Positions 1 to 6,415 of a stretch of DNA of 18,476 bases are shown in pieces. Origin of the DNA: Marinomonas sp. CT5. Its GTDB lineage: Bacteria > Pseudomonadota > Gammaproteobacteria > Pseudomonadales > Marinomonadaceae. The translations under genes were made by a program, and so were the position numbers. Location: assembly GCF_018336975.1 (NCBI RefSeq), contig NZ_CP025572.1, positions 1,908,486 through 1,926,961 on the forward strand. The letters run 5' to 3'. Every line of letters starts with the position of its first letter. The stretch's first letter is position 1. A model generated the notes under the pieces. That model did no database searches. It was not told the DNA's origin and was given only the letters and a program-made list of their open reading frames with translations.

Positions 1-196
1 CTTCATAAACAAAATGGAGTGTGGCAGAGGGATACTTAGCTTGAAATTGGCGGGCAAACTTTTTGATAGCCACCTTAGAGCTTGATATACGCCCGAAATG
101 AATAGGTGTCGCTCCGCGCTGATCCTCGATATAGGCAATTTCAATAAACTCTTTATGAGTGTCCAACCCAATAAAAACTATGCTATGTTCAATCAT
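1..196 (-). CDS. IS110-family transposase, N-terminal part (cut by window edge)
   Basis: Reading the minus strand from the ATG at 196-194 gives about 65 residues beginning MIEHSIVFIGLDTHKEF and ending LHFVYE at the window edge. The IGLDTHKE motif holds the first acidic residue of the RuvC-like DEDD catalytic domain of IS110 transposases, which act with a structured guide (bridge) RNA rather than as DDE enzymes. The remaining DEDD residues and the C-terminal serine domain would lie left of the window. A Shine-Dalgarno GGAGG sits 5 nt upstream of the start, inside an inverted repeat. The non-coding stretch before the start is short (under about 100 nt), so the guide RNA, if present, is more likely at the other end, as in the IS1111 group; this is an inference. 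Family assignment is confident; intactness cannot be judged. Confidence 0.85.
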   Translation of the reverse strand, partial: MIEHSIVFIGLDTHKEFIEIAYIEDQRGATPIHFGRISSSKVAIKKFARQFQAKYPSATLHFVYE

Positions 197-276
197 GCTA
201 GCCTCCATGATTTAGTTGTTGACACACTAATTATGGCTCTGGTTTTACACTAACCCACGGAATTGGAGGCTAGCAT
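195..276. repeat. Perfect 13-bp inverted repeat (195-207 / 264-276) at the IS110 gene start
   Basis: ATGCTAGCCTCCA at 195-207 is exactly complementary to TGGAGGCTAGCAT at 264-276, with 56 nt between. The left arm contains the Shine-Dalgarno and start codon of the IS110 transposase; the right arm is a mirror copy pointing toward DUF1272. It may be a subterminal inverted repeat of the element, or the scar of an inverted second copy. The exact element boundary is not defined here. Confidence 0.6.
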
Positions 277-321
277 CGTGGGGAGTCATTATGTCTATGC
301 ACCTAAAAAGGAGGTAAGCTT

Positions 322-570
322 ATGTTAGAACTTCGACCAAACTGTGAGTGCTGTGATAAGGACTTGCCTCCTGAATCGTCAGAGGCCGTAATCTGTACTT
401 TTGAATGCACATTTTGCGCTGAGTGTGCTGAGGGTGTGCTTAATTATATCTGTCCCAATTGCTCAGGGAACTTAGTGTCACGGCCAATACGCCCTGTAGC
501 TGCACTTAAAAACAACCCGGCCTCTACCACCCGCGTACTAAAAGAAGGTGGGTGCGTAGCCAATGCATGA
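322..570 (+). CDS. DUF1272 Cys-rich small zinc-binding protein
   Basis: An 82-residue protein that matches the DUF1272 family pattern: MLELRPNCECC near the start, then ICTFECTFCAEC and a CPNC pair. Cysteines fall at residues 8, 10, 11, 25, 29, 32, 35, 44 and 47, consistent with a RING- or treble-clef-like zinc site, and the family hallmark RPIRP follows. The biological function of the family is not known to me. The ATG at 322 has a strong AAGGAGGT-type ribosome site 6-7 nt upstream. A tiny ORF (291-317, encoding MSMHLKRR) ends inside that site and might couple translation, but this could be chance. The gene stands alone after the IS110 end and is followed directly by an attC-like segment, so it may itself be a mobile cassette. 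Confidence 0.85.
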   Translation: MLELRPNCECCDKDLPPESSEAVICTFECTFCAECAEGVLNYICPNCSGNLVSRPIRPVAALKNNPASTTRVLKEGGCVANA

Positions 571-639
571 CAAGCGCATTAAAAATCGCCCTACGGGCTG
601 GACGTCGCTGATACTTCGCCTGTTATACGGGTGTTAAGT
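565..639 (+). other. attC-like (integron cassette) site, degenerate
   Basis: The stretch starting at the DUF1272 stop codon has the general layout of integron recombination sites. A 5' part reads TGACAAGCGCATTAAAA, a strong small hairpin GCCC-TAC-GGGC lies near 588-598, and a 3' part contains TTATACGGGTGTTA followed by GTTAAGT at 633-639, which fits the GTTRRRY R' core. The opposing R'' core would be GCATGAC at 565-571 and fits RYYYAAC poorly, so the site is degenerate if real. It sits exactly where a cassette boundary would be expected, between the stop of one small gene and the start of the GFA gene. Confidence 0.45.
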
Positions 640-669
640 AAATATCAATTCTTTTCCCACGGAGGCGAA

Positions 670-1077
670 ATGTACAAAGGCCGTTGTTTGTGTGGCTCTA
701 TCCAGTTTGAGCTGCATGGTGGAATTACAGATCCTATTTATTGTCACTGCTCACTGTGTCGAAAAGCGAGTGGCAGTGCGTTTGCAACCAATGGTTATGT
801 GAACACGTCAGACCTCAAGCTTAACGACGCAAAAAGCACTCTTACGTATTACGAAAGTAGTGAGGGGAAGCGGAAATACTTTTGTTCGACATGCGGTGTG
901 CCAATCTATAGCTCAAACTCAGCAAAGCCAGATAAGTTAAGAATCCGTTTAGGGGTAATCGACAGTGATATCGTTGAACGTCCAATCTCTCATAACTTCA
1001 TCTCCTCAAAAGGCAACTGGGAAGAGTTAGACATAGATTTACCCAGGTACGAAAGGCACGAGCCATCAAGAAAATAG
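670..1077 (+). CDS. GFA-family (CENP-V/GFA domain) zinc protein
   Basis: A 135-residue protein covering one whole GFA/CENP-V domain, the fold first described in glutathione-dependent formaldehyde-activating enzyme. Zinc ligands are visible as CLC at residues 6 and 8, CHCSLC at 25, 27 and 30, and CSTC at 72 and 75. Most bacterial members of this size have no proven substrate, so formaldehyde chemistry should not be assumed. I chose ATG 670 because GGAGG lies at 661-665 and the protein then begins MYKGRCLCGSIQFEL, the usual family start; a GTG at 631 would add 13 residues of poor similarity. GFA genes are common passengers of integron cassettes, and attC-like sequences flank this one. Confidence 0.9.
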   Translation: MYKGRCLCGSIQFELHGGITDPIYCHCSLCRKASGSAFATNGYVNTSDLKLNDAKSTLTYYESSEGKRKYFCSTCGVPIYSSNSAKPDKLRIRLGVIDSDIVERPISHNFISSKGNWEELDIDLPRYERHEPSRK

Positions 1078-1081
1078 TCGG

Positions 1082-1134
1082 TGTTAACAAAGTGTTTAAG
1101 AGGCAATGTTTAGGTTTGATGGCTGGCGTTGCTC
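1082..1134 (+). other. Second attC-like segment, possibly truncated
   Basis: Five bases after the GFA stop, the sequence GTTAACAAAGTGTTTAAGAGG closely resembles the 5' half (R''-L'') of Vibrio-type attC sites, where TAACAAAGCGTTTAAGAGG is typical. The 3' half is poorer: GGCTGGCGTTGC at about 1120-1131 loosely recalls the usual CTGGGCGTTAG ending but does not fit GTTRRRY well. If real, it is a shortened or decayed site. Together with 565-639 it would define a cassette containing the GFA gene. Confidence 0.4.
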
Positions 1135-1156
1135 AAATATTGTTTTGGTAGAGTAA

Positions 1157-1753
1157 ATGGAAAAATATCTAGAATCATCAAAATACATTGATTGGAAAAC
1201 GCCTGAGATAGTGTCGTTAGCAAAACGCATTGCTAGCAATAAAGAGATAGACGCAGAGATAGCCAAAGCTTGTTTTGTCTGGGTTCGTGACAACATAAAA
1301 CATAGTTCAGATTACAAGTTAAACCCGGTTACGTGTGCCGCTTCTGATGTTTTGAAACAGGGCACAGGTTATTGCTATGCAAAAAGTCATCTTTTGGCCG
1401 CATTGCTGAGAGCAAATGGTATTCCGGCGGGGTTGTGTTATCAGCGCCTAAGTATTTATGAAAATGGTGCGCCGTATTGTCTACATGGTTTAAATGCGGT
1501 GTATTTGAATGACTTTGGCTGGTACAGAATAGATGCAAGAGGAAACAAAGAGGGCGTTAATGCTCAATTTACTCCTCCTACTGAAAAGCTGGCTTTCCCT
1601 ATCGTTGATTCCAATGAATCGGATTTTTCAGAAATTTGGCATTCACCACTACCAGTTGTAGTGGATGTTCTCGGAAAGTATAAAACTTATGATGAGGTTT
1701 TGAGCAATTTGCCAGATATCGATATTGTAAAAAATAGCATTAACAACCAATAA
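1157..1753 (+). CDS. Transglutaminase-like (papain-fold) protein
   Basis: A 198-residue protein of the bacterial transglutaminase-like superfamily. The catalytic triad is visible: Cys73 in GTGYCYAKS, His110 in YCLHGLNAVYL and Asp126 in WYRIDARGN, in the canonical order and spacing. The helix after the cysteine (KSHLLAALLRANGIPAGLCYQRL) is also typical. No signal peptide or membrane segment is seen, so it is probably cytoplasmic. Members of this group act as cysteine proteases, amidases or transferases, and the substrate cannot be told from sequence. The upstream ribosome site is weak. The gene follows an attC-like segment and may be a cassette gene; a stem-loop follows its stop codon. Confidence 0.85.
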   Translation: MEKYLESSKYIDWKTPEIVSLAKRIASNKEIDAEIAKACFVWVRDNIKHSSDYKLNPVTCAASDVLKQGTGYCYAKSHLLAALLRANGIPAGLCYQRLSIYENGAPYCLHGLNAVYLNDFGWYRIDARGNKEGVNAQFTPPTEKLAFPIVDSNESDFSEIWHSPLPVVVDVLGKYKTYDEVLSNLPDIDIVKNSINNQ

Positions 1754-1790
1754 GTTGGTGTATGTGTTTGTTCACACGCCACTCAACTTA
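1751..1790 (+). other. Stem-loop after transglutaminase-like gene
   Basis: TAAGTTG at 1751-1757 (starting with the stop codon) pairs with CAACTTA at 1784-1790. Inner pairings GTG/CAC and GTGT/ACAC extend the stem, with a one-base bulge and a small internal loop. No T-run follows, so it is not a classical intrinsic terminator; it may protect the 3' end of the mRNA. Confidence 0.4.
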
Positions 1791-1898
1791 CACCGACCTT
1801 ATTATTCGTCTTGGAAAGAAAGTCATCCTGTTGATGTTTACATATTCTATTTTCGTTCTAAGTTGGGTTGTTGATGTTGTTTGTGCCAAGGAGGTATC

Positions 1899-2435
1899 GT
1901 GAAAGTCGTGTCTTTAAGCAAGGATTCAACGCATAATTTTTCAAAAGAAGTGACGGATTCATTGTTGTTCTTGAAAGGTCTTGGTATTGAAGGCGATGCG
2001 CATTGTGGTGTTACCGTTAAGCATCGTTCGCGTGTAAAAGCGGACCCTACACAGCCTAATTTGCGCCAAGTTCATTTAGTCCACTCTGAATTAATTCAAG
2101 AGCTGCAAGCTTCAGGGTTTAATGTAGAAGCGGGCACTATTGGTGAAAATGTTTTGACCAGTGGAATTGATCTACTTTCGCTGCCGCAAGATACGCGCTT
2201 AACCTTAGGTTCTAGGGTTGTTCTTAGAGTCACTGGTCTTAGAAATCCCTGTGCTCAATTAGACAATTATCAGTCGGGACTAACCAAAGCGGTGCTTGAT
2301 ACAGATGCGGACGGTAAGTTAGTGCGTAAAGCTGGAATTATGGCGGTGGTTGAGGAGGGGGGACTGGTTCAGATTGGTGATGATATTTCAGTCCAACTGC
2401 CTCAAGAACCTTATAAGGCTCTAGAACGAGTCTAG
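1899..2435 (+). CDS. MOSC domain protein
   Basis: A 178-residue single-domain MOSC protein (the domain at the C-terminus of molybdenum-cofactor sulfurases and in YiiM/YuaD-type proteins). Recognisable segments are the early KGLGIEGDAHCG, VHLVHSELIQEL, the GTIGENVLTSG motif and the TGLRNPCAQLDNYQSGL segment carrying the conserved cysteine. MOSC proteins move sulfur or molybdopterin-bound species and some reduce N-hydroxylated compounds; no substrate can be assigned. GTG 1899 is preferred over the upstream TTG 1881 because the AAGGAGGT ribosome site at 1888-1895 would otherwise be inside the coding sequence. It has no operon partner: about 145 nt of non-coding sequence precedes it and about 105 nt follows. 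Confidence 0.88.
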   Translation: MKVVSLSKDSTHNFSKEVTDSLLFLKGLGIEGDAHCGVTVKHRSRVKADPTQPNLRQVHLVHSELIQELQASGFNVEAGTIGENVLTSGIDLLSLPQDTRLTLGSRVVLRVTGLRNPCAQLDNYQSGLTKAVLDTDADGKLVRKAGIMAVVEEGGLVQIGDDISVQLPQEPYKALERV

Positions 2436-2540
2436 TCGTCACATTGACTGGTTGGTATCCTGATTGACCATTTAAACGTTTAGCGCGGAACCCCGTTGTG
2501 GTTTAGCGTATTTATTTGCCCTTGTACGAAGGAGTAGTGT

Positions 2541-3122
2541 ATGAGCCAAGCGCATTTTCAAGGACGGTATGAAGTAGAGCTGAAATATCGACTTCAATCT
2601 AAAACCGAATTCATGCAGACACTAAGTCTCATCCCCCACGAAATAATGCTTCAAGATAATATAGAATCAGACTGGCACTTTGATACCTCAGATGGCGAGC
2701 TAGCAGCACAAAGCAAAAGTGTGTCTATTCGCATCATGGAGCCATCAGACATTAAGTTATGGATTGTTAAAGGCCCAGAGCCTGATCGGTGCGAAGCGAC
2801 CAATATCACCAATGCAGCCAACGCCATGAGTATGCTGAAAACAATGGGCTACGAGGTTGTGCTGAAAACGAAAAAAGTCCGTAGCATTTATTTTATCGAT
2901 AAATTTCATATTACAGTCGATACGTTGGAAGGGATTGGTGACTTCGCCGAGTTCGCCATTATGACGGATGACGAGTCAATGTTATCTACCTACAAAGTGG
3001 AGCTGGAAAAATTAGCCCAACGCTTTGGCTTAACCTCATCCGCTTTGCAAACCCAATCTTATAAGCAAATGTTTATGGAAAAGCGTGAGCGGGAAAATGC
3101 CAGCGCCTGTTTAGAAGTTTAA
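2541..3122 (+). CDS. CYTH-domain protein, class IV adenylate cyclase (CyaB)-like
   Basis: A 193-residue protein occupying one CYTH tunnel-fold domain. The N-terminal signature ExExK is present as E11-V-E13-L-K15 in GRYEVELKYRL. Later acidic and basic strands (SVSIRIME, KLWIVKGPE, KTKKVRSIYFIDKFHITVDTLEGIGDFAEF) match the barrel strands that bind the triphosphate and two metal ions. The segment D-x-LEGIGDFAE is characteristic of class IV adenylate cyclases rather than of inorganic triphosphatases. Either cAMP synthesis from ATP or hydrolysis of a thiamine or inorganic triphosphate is possible; sequence alone does not decide. The ribosome site AAGGAG lies 6 nt before ATG 2541. Codon usage looks like that of its neighbours. 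Confidence 0.85.
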   Translation: MSQAHFQGRYEVELKYRLQSKTEFMQTLSLIPHEIMLQDNIESDWHFDTSDGELAAQSKSVSIRIMEPSDIKLWIVKGPEPDRCEATNITNAANAMSMLKTMGYEVVLKTKKVRSIYFIDKFHITVDTLEGIGDFAEFAIMTDDESMLSTYKVELEKLAQRFGLTSSALQTQSYKQMFMEKRERENASACLEV

Positions 3123-3240
3123 GTGAAACTTTGAATCTTTAATGTGGGGATCTTGGAAAATTCATACCACTAAACGAAACTAGGTTAGTTTAGGTAATAT
3201 AATTTACCAAGCCACCCACGTCTGAAAACCAGTTATATCA

Positions 3241-3256
3241 ATGCAACGTTTTGCAT
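3241..3256. promoter_or_regulatory. Perfect palindrome in the 265-nt gap before DUF6429
   Basis: The gap 3123-3387 has no gene. It holds a perfect stem ATGCAA-CGTT-TTGCAT at 3241-3256 and a second stem GGTAA-TATAAT-TTACC at 3193-3208. Either could be an operator or a weak RNA hairpin. No convincing promoter pair was found. Confidence 0.25.
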
Positions 3257-3387
3257 TCACCGCTAGTCATTCAATATGAAGCTACTAATCGTATTCTTAA
3301 ATGATGAGTCATTGCTCAGATAAGGTGCTTGAAGGACGTGTTTAGTTAGCATAGTGTTTTAGCACTCTACTTAATAAGGAGACCACT

Positions 3388-3627
3388 GTGGACATAGATG
3401 AAGACAAAATCGATGACGCAGCCCTCTCTTTTTTTTACCTTACTTTGCATGATGATTTGGGGCATGCTTGGAAGCAAGTTGACTGGAGTATAACCAATCG
3501 ATTGCATGAGAAGGGTTATATTCATAATCCAGTTGGCAAATCTAAATCGGTGACATTAACCGAGGAAGGGCTGGCGAAATCAGAGGCGTTGTTTAAAGCG
3601 CTTTTCACGAAGGCCGATGGAAAGTGA
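3388..3627 (+). CDS. DUF6429 family small protein
   Basis: A 79-residue protein that I recognise as DUF6429 from its layout: MDIDEDKIDDAALSFFYLTLHDD at the start, then a W-x-x-VDWSITNRLHEKGYI stretch and VGKSKSVTLTEEGL near the end. The second half reads like a winged-helix tail (RLHEKGYI followed by LTEEGLAKS), which hints at a small DNA-binding fold, but no function is established to my knowledge. It starts with GTG at 3388, preceded by AAGGAG 6-7 nt upstream. It is a stand-alone gene just before a toxin-antitoxin pair. Confidence 0.8.
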   Translation: MDIDEDKIDDAALSFFYLTLHDDLGHAWKQVDWSITNRLHEKGYIHNPVGKSKSVTLTEEGLAKSEALFKALFTKADGK

Positions 3628-3641
3628 AATAGGTTGTAGAC

Positions 3642-3672
3642 AAAAAATGGACACTTCAGCCGTGTTTTTTTT
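3642..3672 (+). terminator. Weak A-tract/T-tract terminator after DUF6429
   Basis: ACAC at 3651-3654 pairs with GTGT at 3662-3665. The arms are flanked by an A-run upstream (3642-3647) and eight Ts downstream, which could extend the stem around TGG. The short GC part makes it a modest intrinsic terminator. Confidence 0.4.
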
Positions 3673-3684
3673 ATTGTATTTTTA

Positions 3685-3712
3685 ACACTCTACATGGATC
3701 AATATCGAGTGT
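3685..3712. promoter_or_regulatory. Inverted repeat upstream of the toxin-antitoxin pair, possible operator
   Basis: ACACTC at 3685-3690 and GAGTGT at 3707-3712 are perfect inverted arms 16 nt apart, ending about 30 nt before the antitoxin start. Antitoxins usually repress their own operon at such palindromes; this is a positional inference. Confidence 0.35.
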
Positions 3713-3741
3713 AGACTTTGAGGGAAGCAAAGGAGAGGATT

Positions 3742-3969
3742 ATGAATAATTCACTTAAACAAATCGGAGAGCAGGCATTAAACCTGAGTCCAGAGGAAAG
3801 GGCTAAGTTAGCTGAGTTTATGCTGGAGTCACTTAATGAGCCTCTTGCAGACATTCAAGCCGCGTGGAGTCAGGAGATTGAACTGCGTGTTGCTGCATAT
3901 GATCGTGGCGATTTATCATCGTATGCTGCAGAGGATGTGTTTGCGGAAGCGAAGCTCTCTACTAAGTGA
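3742..3969 (+). CDS. Addiction-module antitoxin (PF09720-type)
   Basis: A 75-residue protein with the pattern of the 'addiction module component' family: N-terminal LKQIGEQALNLSPEERAKLAEFMLESL, then a helix beginning QAAWSQEIELRVAAYDRGDL. The LSPEERAxLAExLLESL helix is the family signature. Such antitoxins neutralise a RelE/ParE-type partner through their C-terminal part. ATG 3742 is chosen because AAAGGAG lies 7 nt upstream; an upstream TTG at 3718 would place that site inside the gene. The stop TGA shares one base with the ATG of the next gene, the usual coupled arrangement. Confidence 0.88.
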   Translation: MNNSLKQIGEQALNLSPEERAKLAEFMLESLNEPLADIQAAWSQEIELRVAAYDRGDLSSYAAEDVFAEAKLSTK

Positions 3970-4259
3970 TGAAAGCCAAGTTCATTGCGCCTGCAAGGCG
4001 AGAGTTTCTCAAAGAAGTGATGTATTACAACGAGCAAGAGGTTGGTCTTGGTGCGGCTTTTGCTCAAGAAGTTGAAGATGCTGTAGCTAGGGCTTTAGCT
4101 TTTCCTGATTCTGGATCATCCGCCTCAAAAAGTACTAAGCGAGTATTTGTAAATCGATTTCCCTTTTCTATTGTGTATCGCCAAGATAATTAAGGTATTG
4201 TTATTTTTGCAGTTGCGCATCACTCCCGACTTCCTGAATATTGGGTATCGCGCCTTTAA
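3969..4259 (+). pseudogene. ParE/RelE-like toxin interrupted by an in-frame stop
   Basis: Starting at ATG 3969, which overlaps the antitoxin stop, the frame reads MKAKFIAPARREFLKEVMYYNEQEVGLGAAFAQEVEDAV and on to FPFSIVYRQDN, then TAA at 4191-4193. The same frame continues as GIVIFAVAHHSRLPEYWVSRL and stops at 4257-4259. That tail contains the conserved final strand of ParE-type toxins (VAVAHxxRxPxYW), so the stop is a nonsense mutation in a formerly intact gene of 96 codons plus the stop. Without the last strand the fold should be destabilised, so the toxin is probably inactive while the antitoxin remains intact. A sequencing error or readthrough are the alternatives. Confidence 0.85.
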
Positions 4260-4272
4260 TTTTTTATCTTAG

Positions 4273-4313
4273 AATTAGTCGTCACTCTCGGTTAAGCAAA
4301 GTGACGACCAATT
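4273..4313. terminator. Bidirectional stem-loop between convergent genes
   Basis: Fourteen bases at 4273-4286 pair with 4300-4313 with one mismatch (core GTCGTCACT/AGTGACGAC), around a 13-nt loop. It lies between the plus-strand toxin gene and the minus-strand DUF3010 gene. There is no clean T-run on either side, so it may end transcription weakly or simply protect 3' ends. Confidence 0.45.
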
Positions 4314-4349
4314 AGCAATAGCTCTATCACCTTTCCGTTAGGATTATAC

Positions 4350-4787
4350 TTACGCTTCAGGAATGTATTCAGAAAGCGCCGCGTACGCCACGGTAAAAGC
4401 ACTTTCTTGGAAGGCACGTAAACCCGTGGCTTTGAAGGGAATCGGCATTGGGTTGTGCTGAATGATGTCTTTTATTTTTGCGCCGCTGAATAAATCCACC
4501 TGAACGGTATCAATCAATTGTAGTGCCGCTTCAATTTTAAAGCCTACTGCACCACCTGCGAATTTACCTTTGGTAGGGCGTTCACGTATAACGACTCTGG
4601 TTACTTTGTAGTCTTCAAAGAGTTTCTTCATCGTAAATTGAAATTTACGTACGTTTTCACTGTCGTTTGGGTTGTTCAATGTGTGTCGAGTCTGGCGACA
4701 ATCTGGAATTTGAAACAGCCCGTCCTGTTTAGACATAAGACAAAGAATGACTTCGCTGCCTTTAATTTCGATACCACAAGTAATCAT
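4350..4787 (-). CDS. DUF3010 family protein
   Basis: A 145-residue soluble protein of the DUF3010 family, seen in marine gammaproteobacteria. The start MITCGIEIKGSEVILCLM looks like the first strands of an RNase H/actin-like fold, with G-I-E-I-K-G-S in place of the usual D-x-G-x-K, and VTRVVIRERPTKGKFAGGAVGFKIEAALQL resembles the second conserved block of RuvC-like folds. This fold reading is my inference; family function is unknown to me. The start codon at 4787 has AGGA 8 nt upstream. A plausible extended -10 (TGCGATAAT) lies about 30 nt before the start on the same strand. It is monocistronic. Confidence 0.85.
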   Translation of the reverse strand: MITCGIEIKGSEVILCLMSKQDGLFQIPDCRQTRHTLNNPNDSENVRKFQFTMKKLFEDYKVTRVVIRERPTKGKFAGGAVGFKIEAALQLIDTVQVDLFSGAKIKDIIQHNPMPIPFKATGLRAFQESAFTVAYAALSEYIPEA

Positions 4788-4810
4788 AACACGGTCCTGA
4801 ATAGGGAATT

Positions 4811-4847
4811 TCGCGCATTATCGCACAATTCATTCCTCTCTCGCACA
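4811..4847 (-). promoter_or_regulatory. Probable DUF3010 promoter with phased TCGC(A/G)CA repeats
   Basis: On the minus strand, GATAAT (4822-4817) preceded by TGC forms an extended -10; no good -35 is visible. On the plus strand TCGCGCA or TCGCACA occurs at 4811-4817, 4821-4827 and 4841-4847, spaced 10 and 20 bp. Repeats on one helical face around a -10 suggest a regulator site, but they are short. Confidence 0.35.
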
Positions 4848-5036
4848 GTTAACCGATATTTCACAGAGTAAAAAATACTGCTTGTGGAAATAGAAACCAG
4901 TCAGATCTAAGGCGAAAGTGAAAGCTTGTGGTTTATTACACTCTTTTCATTCTACTGCCTCTCATTTTTTATAGGGATATTGTACTATTTCAAAATAATA
5001 TTTTGTTAAAACGTAAATCACGATATTTTCTACTGC

Positions 5037-5059
5037 AAAAGCGCAAATACTTGCGTTTT
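5037..5059. promoter_or_regulatory. Palindrome in the aminotransferase upstream region
   Basis: The gap 4848-5124 is AT-rich and holds no gene. CGCAA-ATAC-TTGCG at 5042-5055 with flanking AAAA and TTTT makes a near-perfect palindrome with one bulged G. Two related stretches containing GATATTTT lie on either side (5022-5029 and 5068-5075). It may be the operator of a regulator of the aminotransferase gene; no clear -35/-10 pair was found. Confidence 0.3.
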
Positions 5060-5124
5060 ACTCTAGTGATATTTTTTCGACTCTGAGCACTTTTTTAATC
5101 ATTACTAACATAGGGCTGCATAAA

Positions 5125-6357
5125 ATGACTGCTTCATCGCCAATGGGTATTCCACGTCCCCAGGTGAAAACTTTAGACGAAATTCTTCCTCACGAACCTT
5201 TGTTAATGATGGGCGCAGGCCCTGTTCCTATTCCAGAGCGTGTTGCTAAGGCCAATTCGGTGGTAATCAACCACCTAGGTGGTGTCATGGCACAAGTGAT
5301 TGGTCAGGTGAAAACAATGGCGCGTTATGTATTTCAAACAGAGTCTAAATGGGTTCTTGGTGTGGCGGGACCAGCATCGGCGGCAATGGAAATGGCGGTG
5401 GCCAATTTATTGCAACCGGGCGAACGTATTTTATGCATTAATAATGGTTTCTTTAGCCATCGTATGGCGGAAATGGCAACGCGTATTGGTGCCGATGTAC
5501 ATGAATTTCATGTTGGTGTGCATGAGGCGGCTGACCCAGAGCGTGTTCGCAAAGCCATTGAAGAAACGCGCCCTAAAGTATTAACTCTAGTTCAGGGAGA
5601 AACATCGAATACGGTGTTTAATCACTCTTTAGAAGAAATCACTAAAATCGCCAAGTCTTACGGTTGTTTGGTGGTAGTGGATGCCGTTTGTACCTTGAGT
5701 ACCATGCCGCTAAAAATGGACGAGTGGCAAGTGGATGTGGTGATTACGGGTGGTCAGAAAGGTTTGTCATCCATTCCTGGTGTGTCGCTTCTGGTGTTTT
5801 CAAACGAAGCGTGGGCGGCGGTGAAAAATCGCACTAAGCCGACGGCACAATGGTGTTTCGATGCTCAGCTTGCAGAAAACTTTTGGCATAACGATGGTTA
5901 TCATTACACGGCGCCTGTCTCTGGCATTATGGCGTTACATGAGGCATTGAAGTTGGTGTGTGATGAAACGCTCGAAAATCGTTTTGCTCGGCATTTGCGC
6001 TGCTCTAAGGCTTTGCAGGCAGGGATTGAAGGCATGGGGTTGGAGTTGTTTATTCCATCTGAGTCACGCTTAAATTCTGTCGTCGGGATAAATATTCCTG
6101 AAGGCTTAACCGCGGGGCAAATTTGTCGACATATTTCCGAAATGTATCGAGTAGAAATTGCGGGTTCCTTTGGTCAGCCAATCGTGCGTATTGGACAAAT
6201 GGGTGAGCAGTGTCGTGAGCACAACTTGTTCCGTACTTTGCATGCGTTTGGCAGTACGATGCGCGATTTGGGCGTAAAAGTAGATCAGCCAAACGGCATG
6301 GCGGAAATGGAGGCCTATTTGCAGAGTGTACCTCGCACTCTTTATCAGGTGGCTTAA
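5125..6357 (+). CDS. Class V PLP-dependent aminotransferase (alanine/serine-glyoxylate type)
   Basis: A 410-residue fold-type I enzyme of the class V aminotransferase family. Lys212 in ITGGQKGLSSIPG is the expected PLP Schiff-base lysine, Asp186 in VVVDAVCT should pair with the pyridine nitrogen, QGETSNT (157-163) matches the phosphate/substrate loop and Arg355 in IVRIGQMG is the substrate-carboxylate arginine. AGPVPIPERV near the N-terminus matches the family's GPxxxxPxVL motif. Likely reactions are transfer of an amino group from alanine, serine or a related donor to glyoxylate or pyruvate; PucG-like ureidoglycine transamination is another option. The N-terminus is some 20 residues longer than usual. 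The weak AGGG ribosome site is 9 nt upstream. Two hairpins close the transcript. No operon partner identifies the substrate. Confidence 0.85.
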   Translation: MTASSPMGIPRPQVKTLDEILPHEPLLMMGAGPVPIPERVAKANSVVINHLGGVMAQVIGQVKTMARYVFQTESKWVLGVAGPASAAMEMAVANLLQPGERILCINNGFFSHRMAEMATRIGADVHEFHVGVHEAADPERVRKAIEETRPKVLTLVQGETSNTVFNHSLEEITKIAKSYGCLVVVDAVCTLSTMPLKMDEWQVDVVITGGQKGLSSIPGVSLLVFSNEAWAAVKNRTKPTAQWCFDAQLAENFWHNDGYHYTAPVSGIMALHEALKLVCDETLENRFARHLRCSKALQAGIEGMGLELFIPSESRLNSVVGINIPEGLTAGQICRHISEMYRVEIAGSFGQPIVRIGQMGEQCREHNLFRTLHAFGSTMRDLGVKVDQPNGMAEMEAYLQSVPRTLYQVA

Positions 6358-6370
6358 TCCAAGATGTTAA

Positions 6371-6403
6371 AGAAGCAAGGCACTGTTTGGGTGCCTTGCT
6401 TCT
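6371..6403 (+). terminator. Hairpin after the aminotransferase gene
   Basis: A perfect 13-bp stem (6371-6383 with 6391-6403, core GCAAGGCAC/GTGCCTTGC) with a 7-nt loop lies 14 nt after the stop codon. The T-rich tail is short (TTATAAATAA), so it works either as the first of a terminator pair or as a processing stop. Confidence 0.6.
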
Positions 6404-6415
6404 TTATAAATAAAA

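Noticed and set aside
1..321. Full bridge (guide) RNA gene of the left IS110 element
   Set aside because: Only about 70-100 nt of non-coding sequence precede the transposase and I could not recognise the loops of a bridge RNA; it may lie at the other end, outside the window.
2470..2515. Direct repeat GTTTAGCG around the gap before the CYTH gene as an attC or att site
   Set aside because: Only eight bases repeat, with no inverted cores or integrase nearby.
3836..4075. Alternative frame across the antitoxin-toxin junction
   Set aside because: The antitoxin and toxin frames on the same strand are clearly supported and coupled; this one is Cys/Arg-rich noise.
4638..4871. 77-residue plus-strand frame opposite the DUF3010 gene
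   Set aside because: It overlaps the DUF3010 start and promoter and has no similarity to any family I know.
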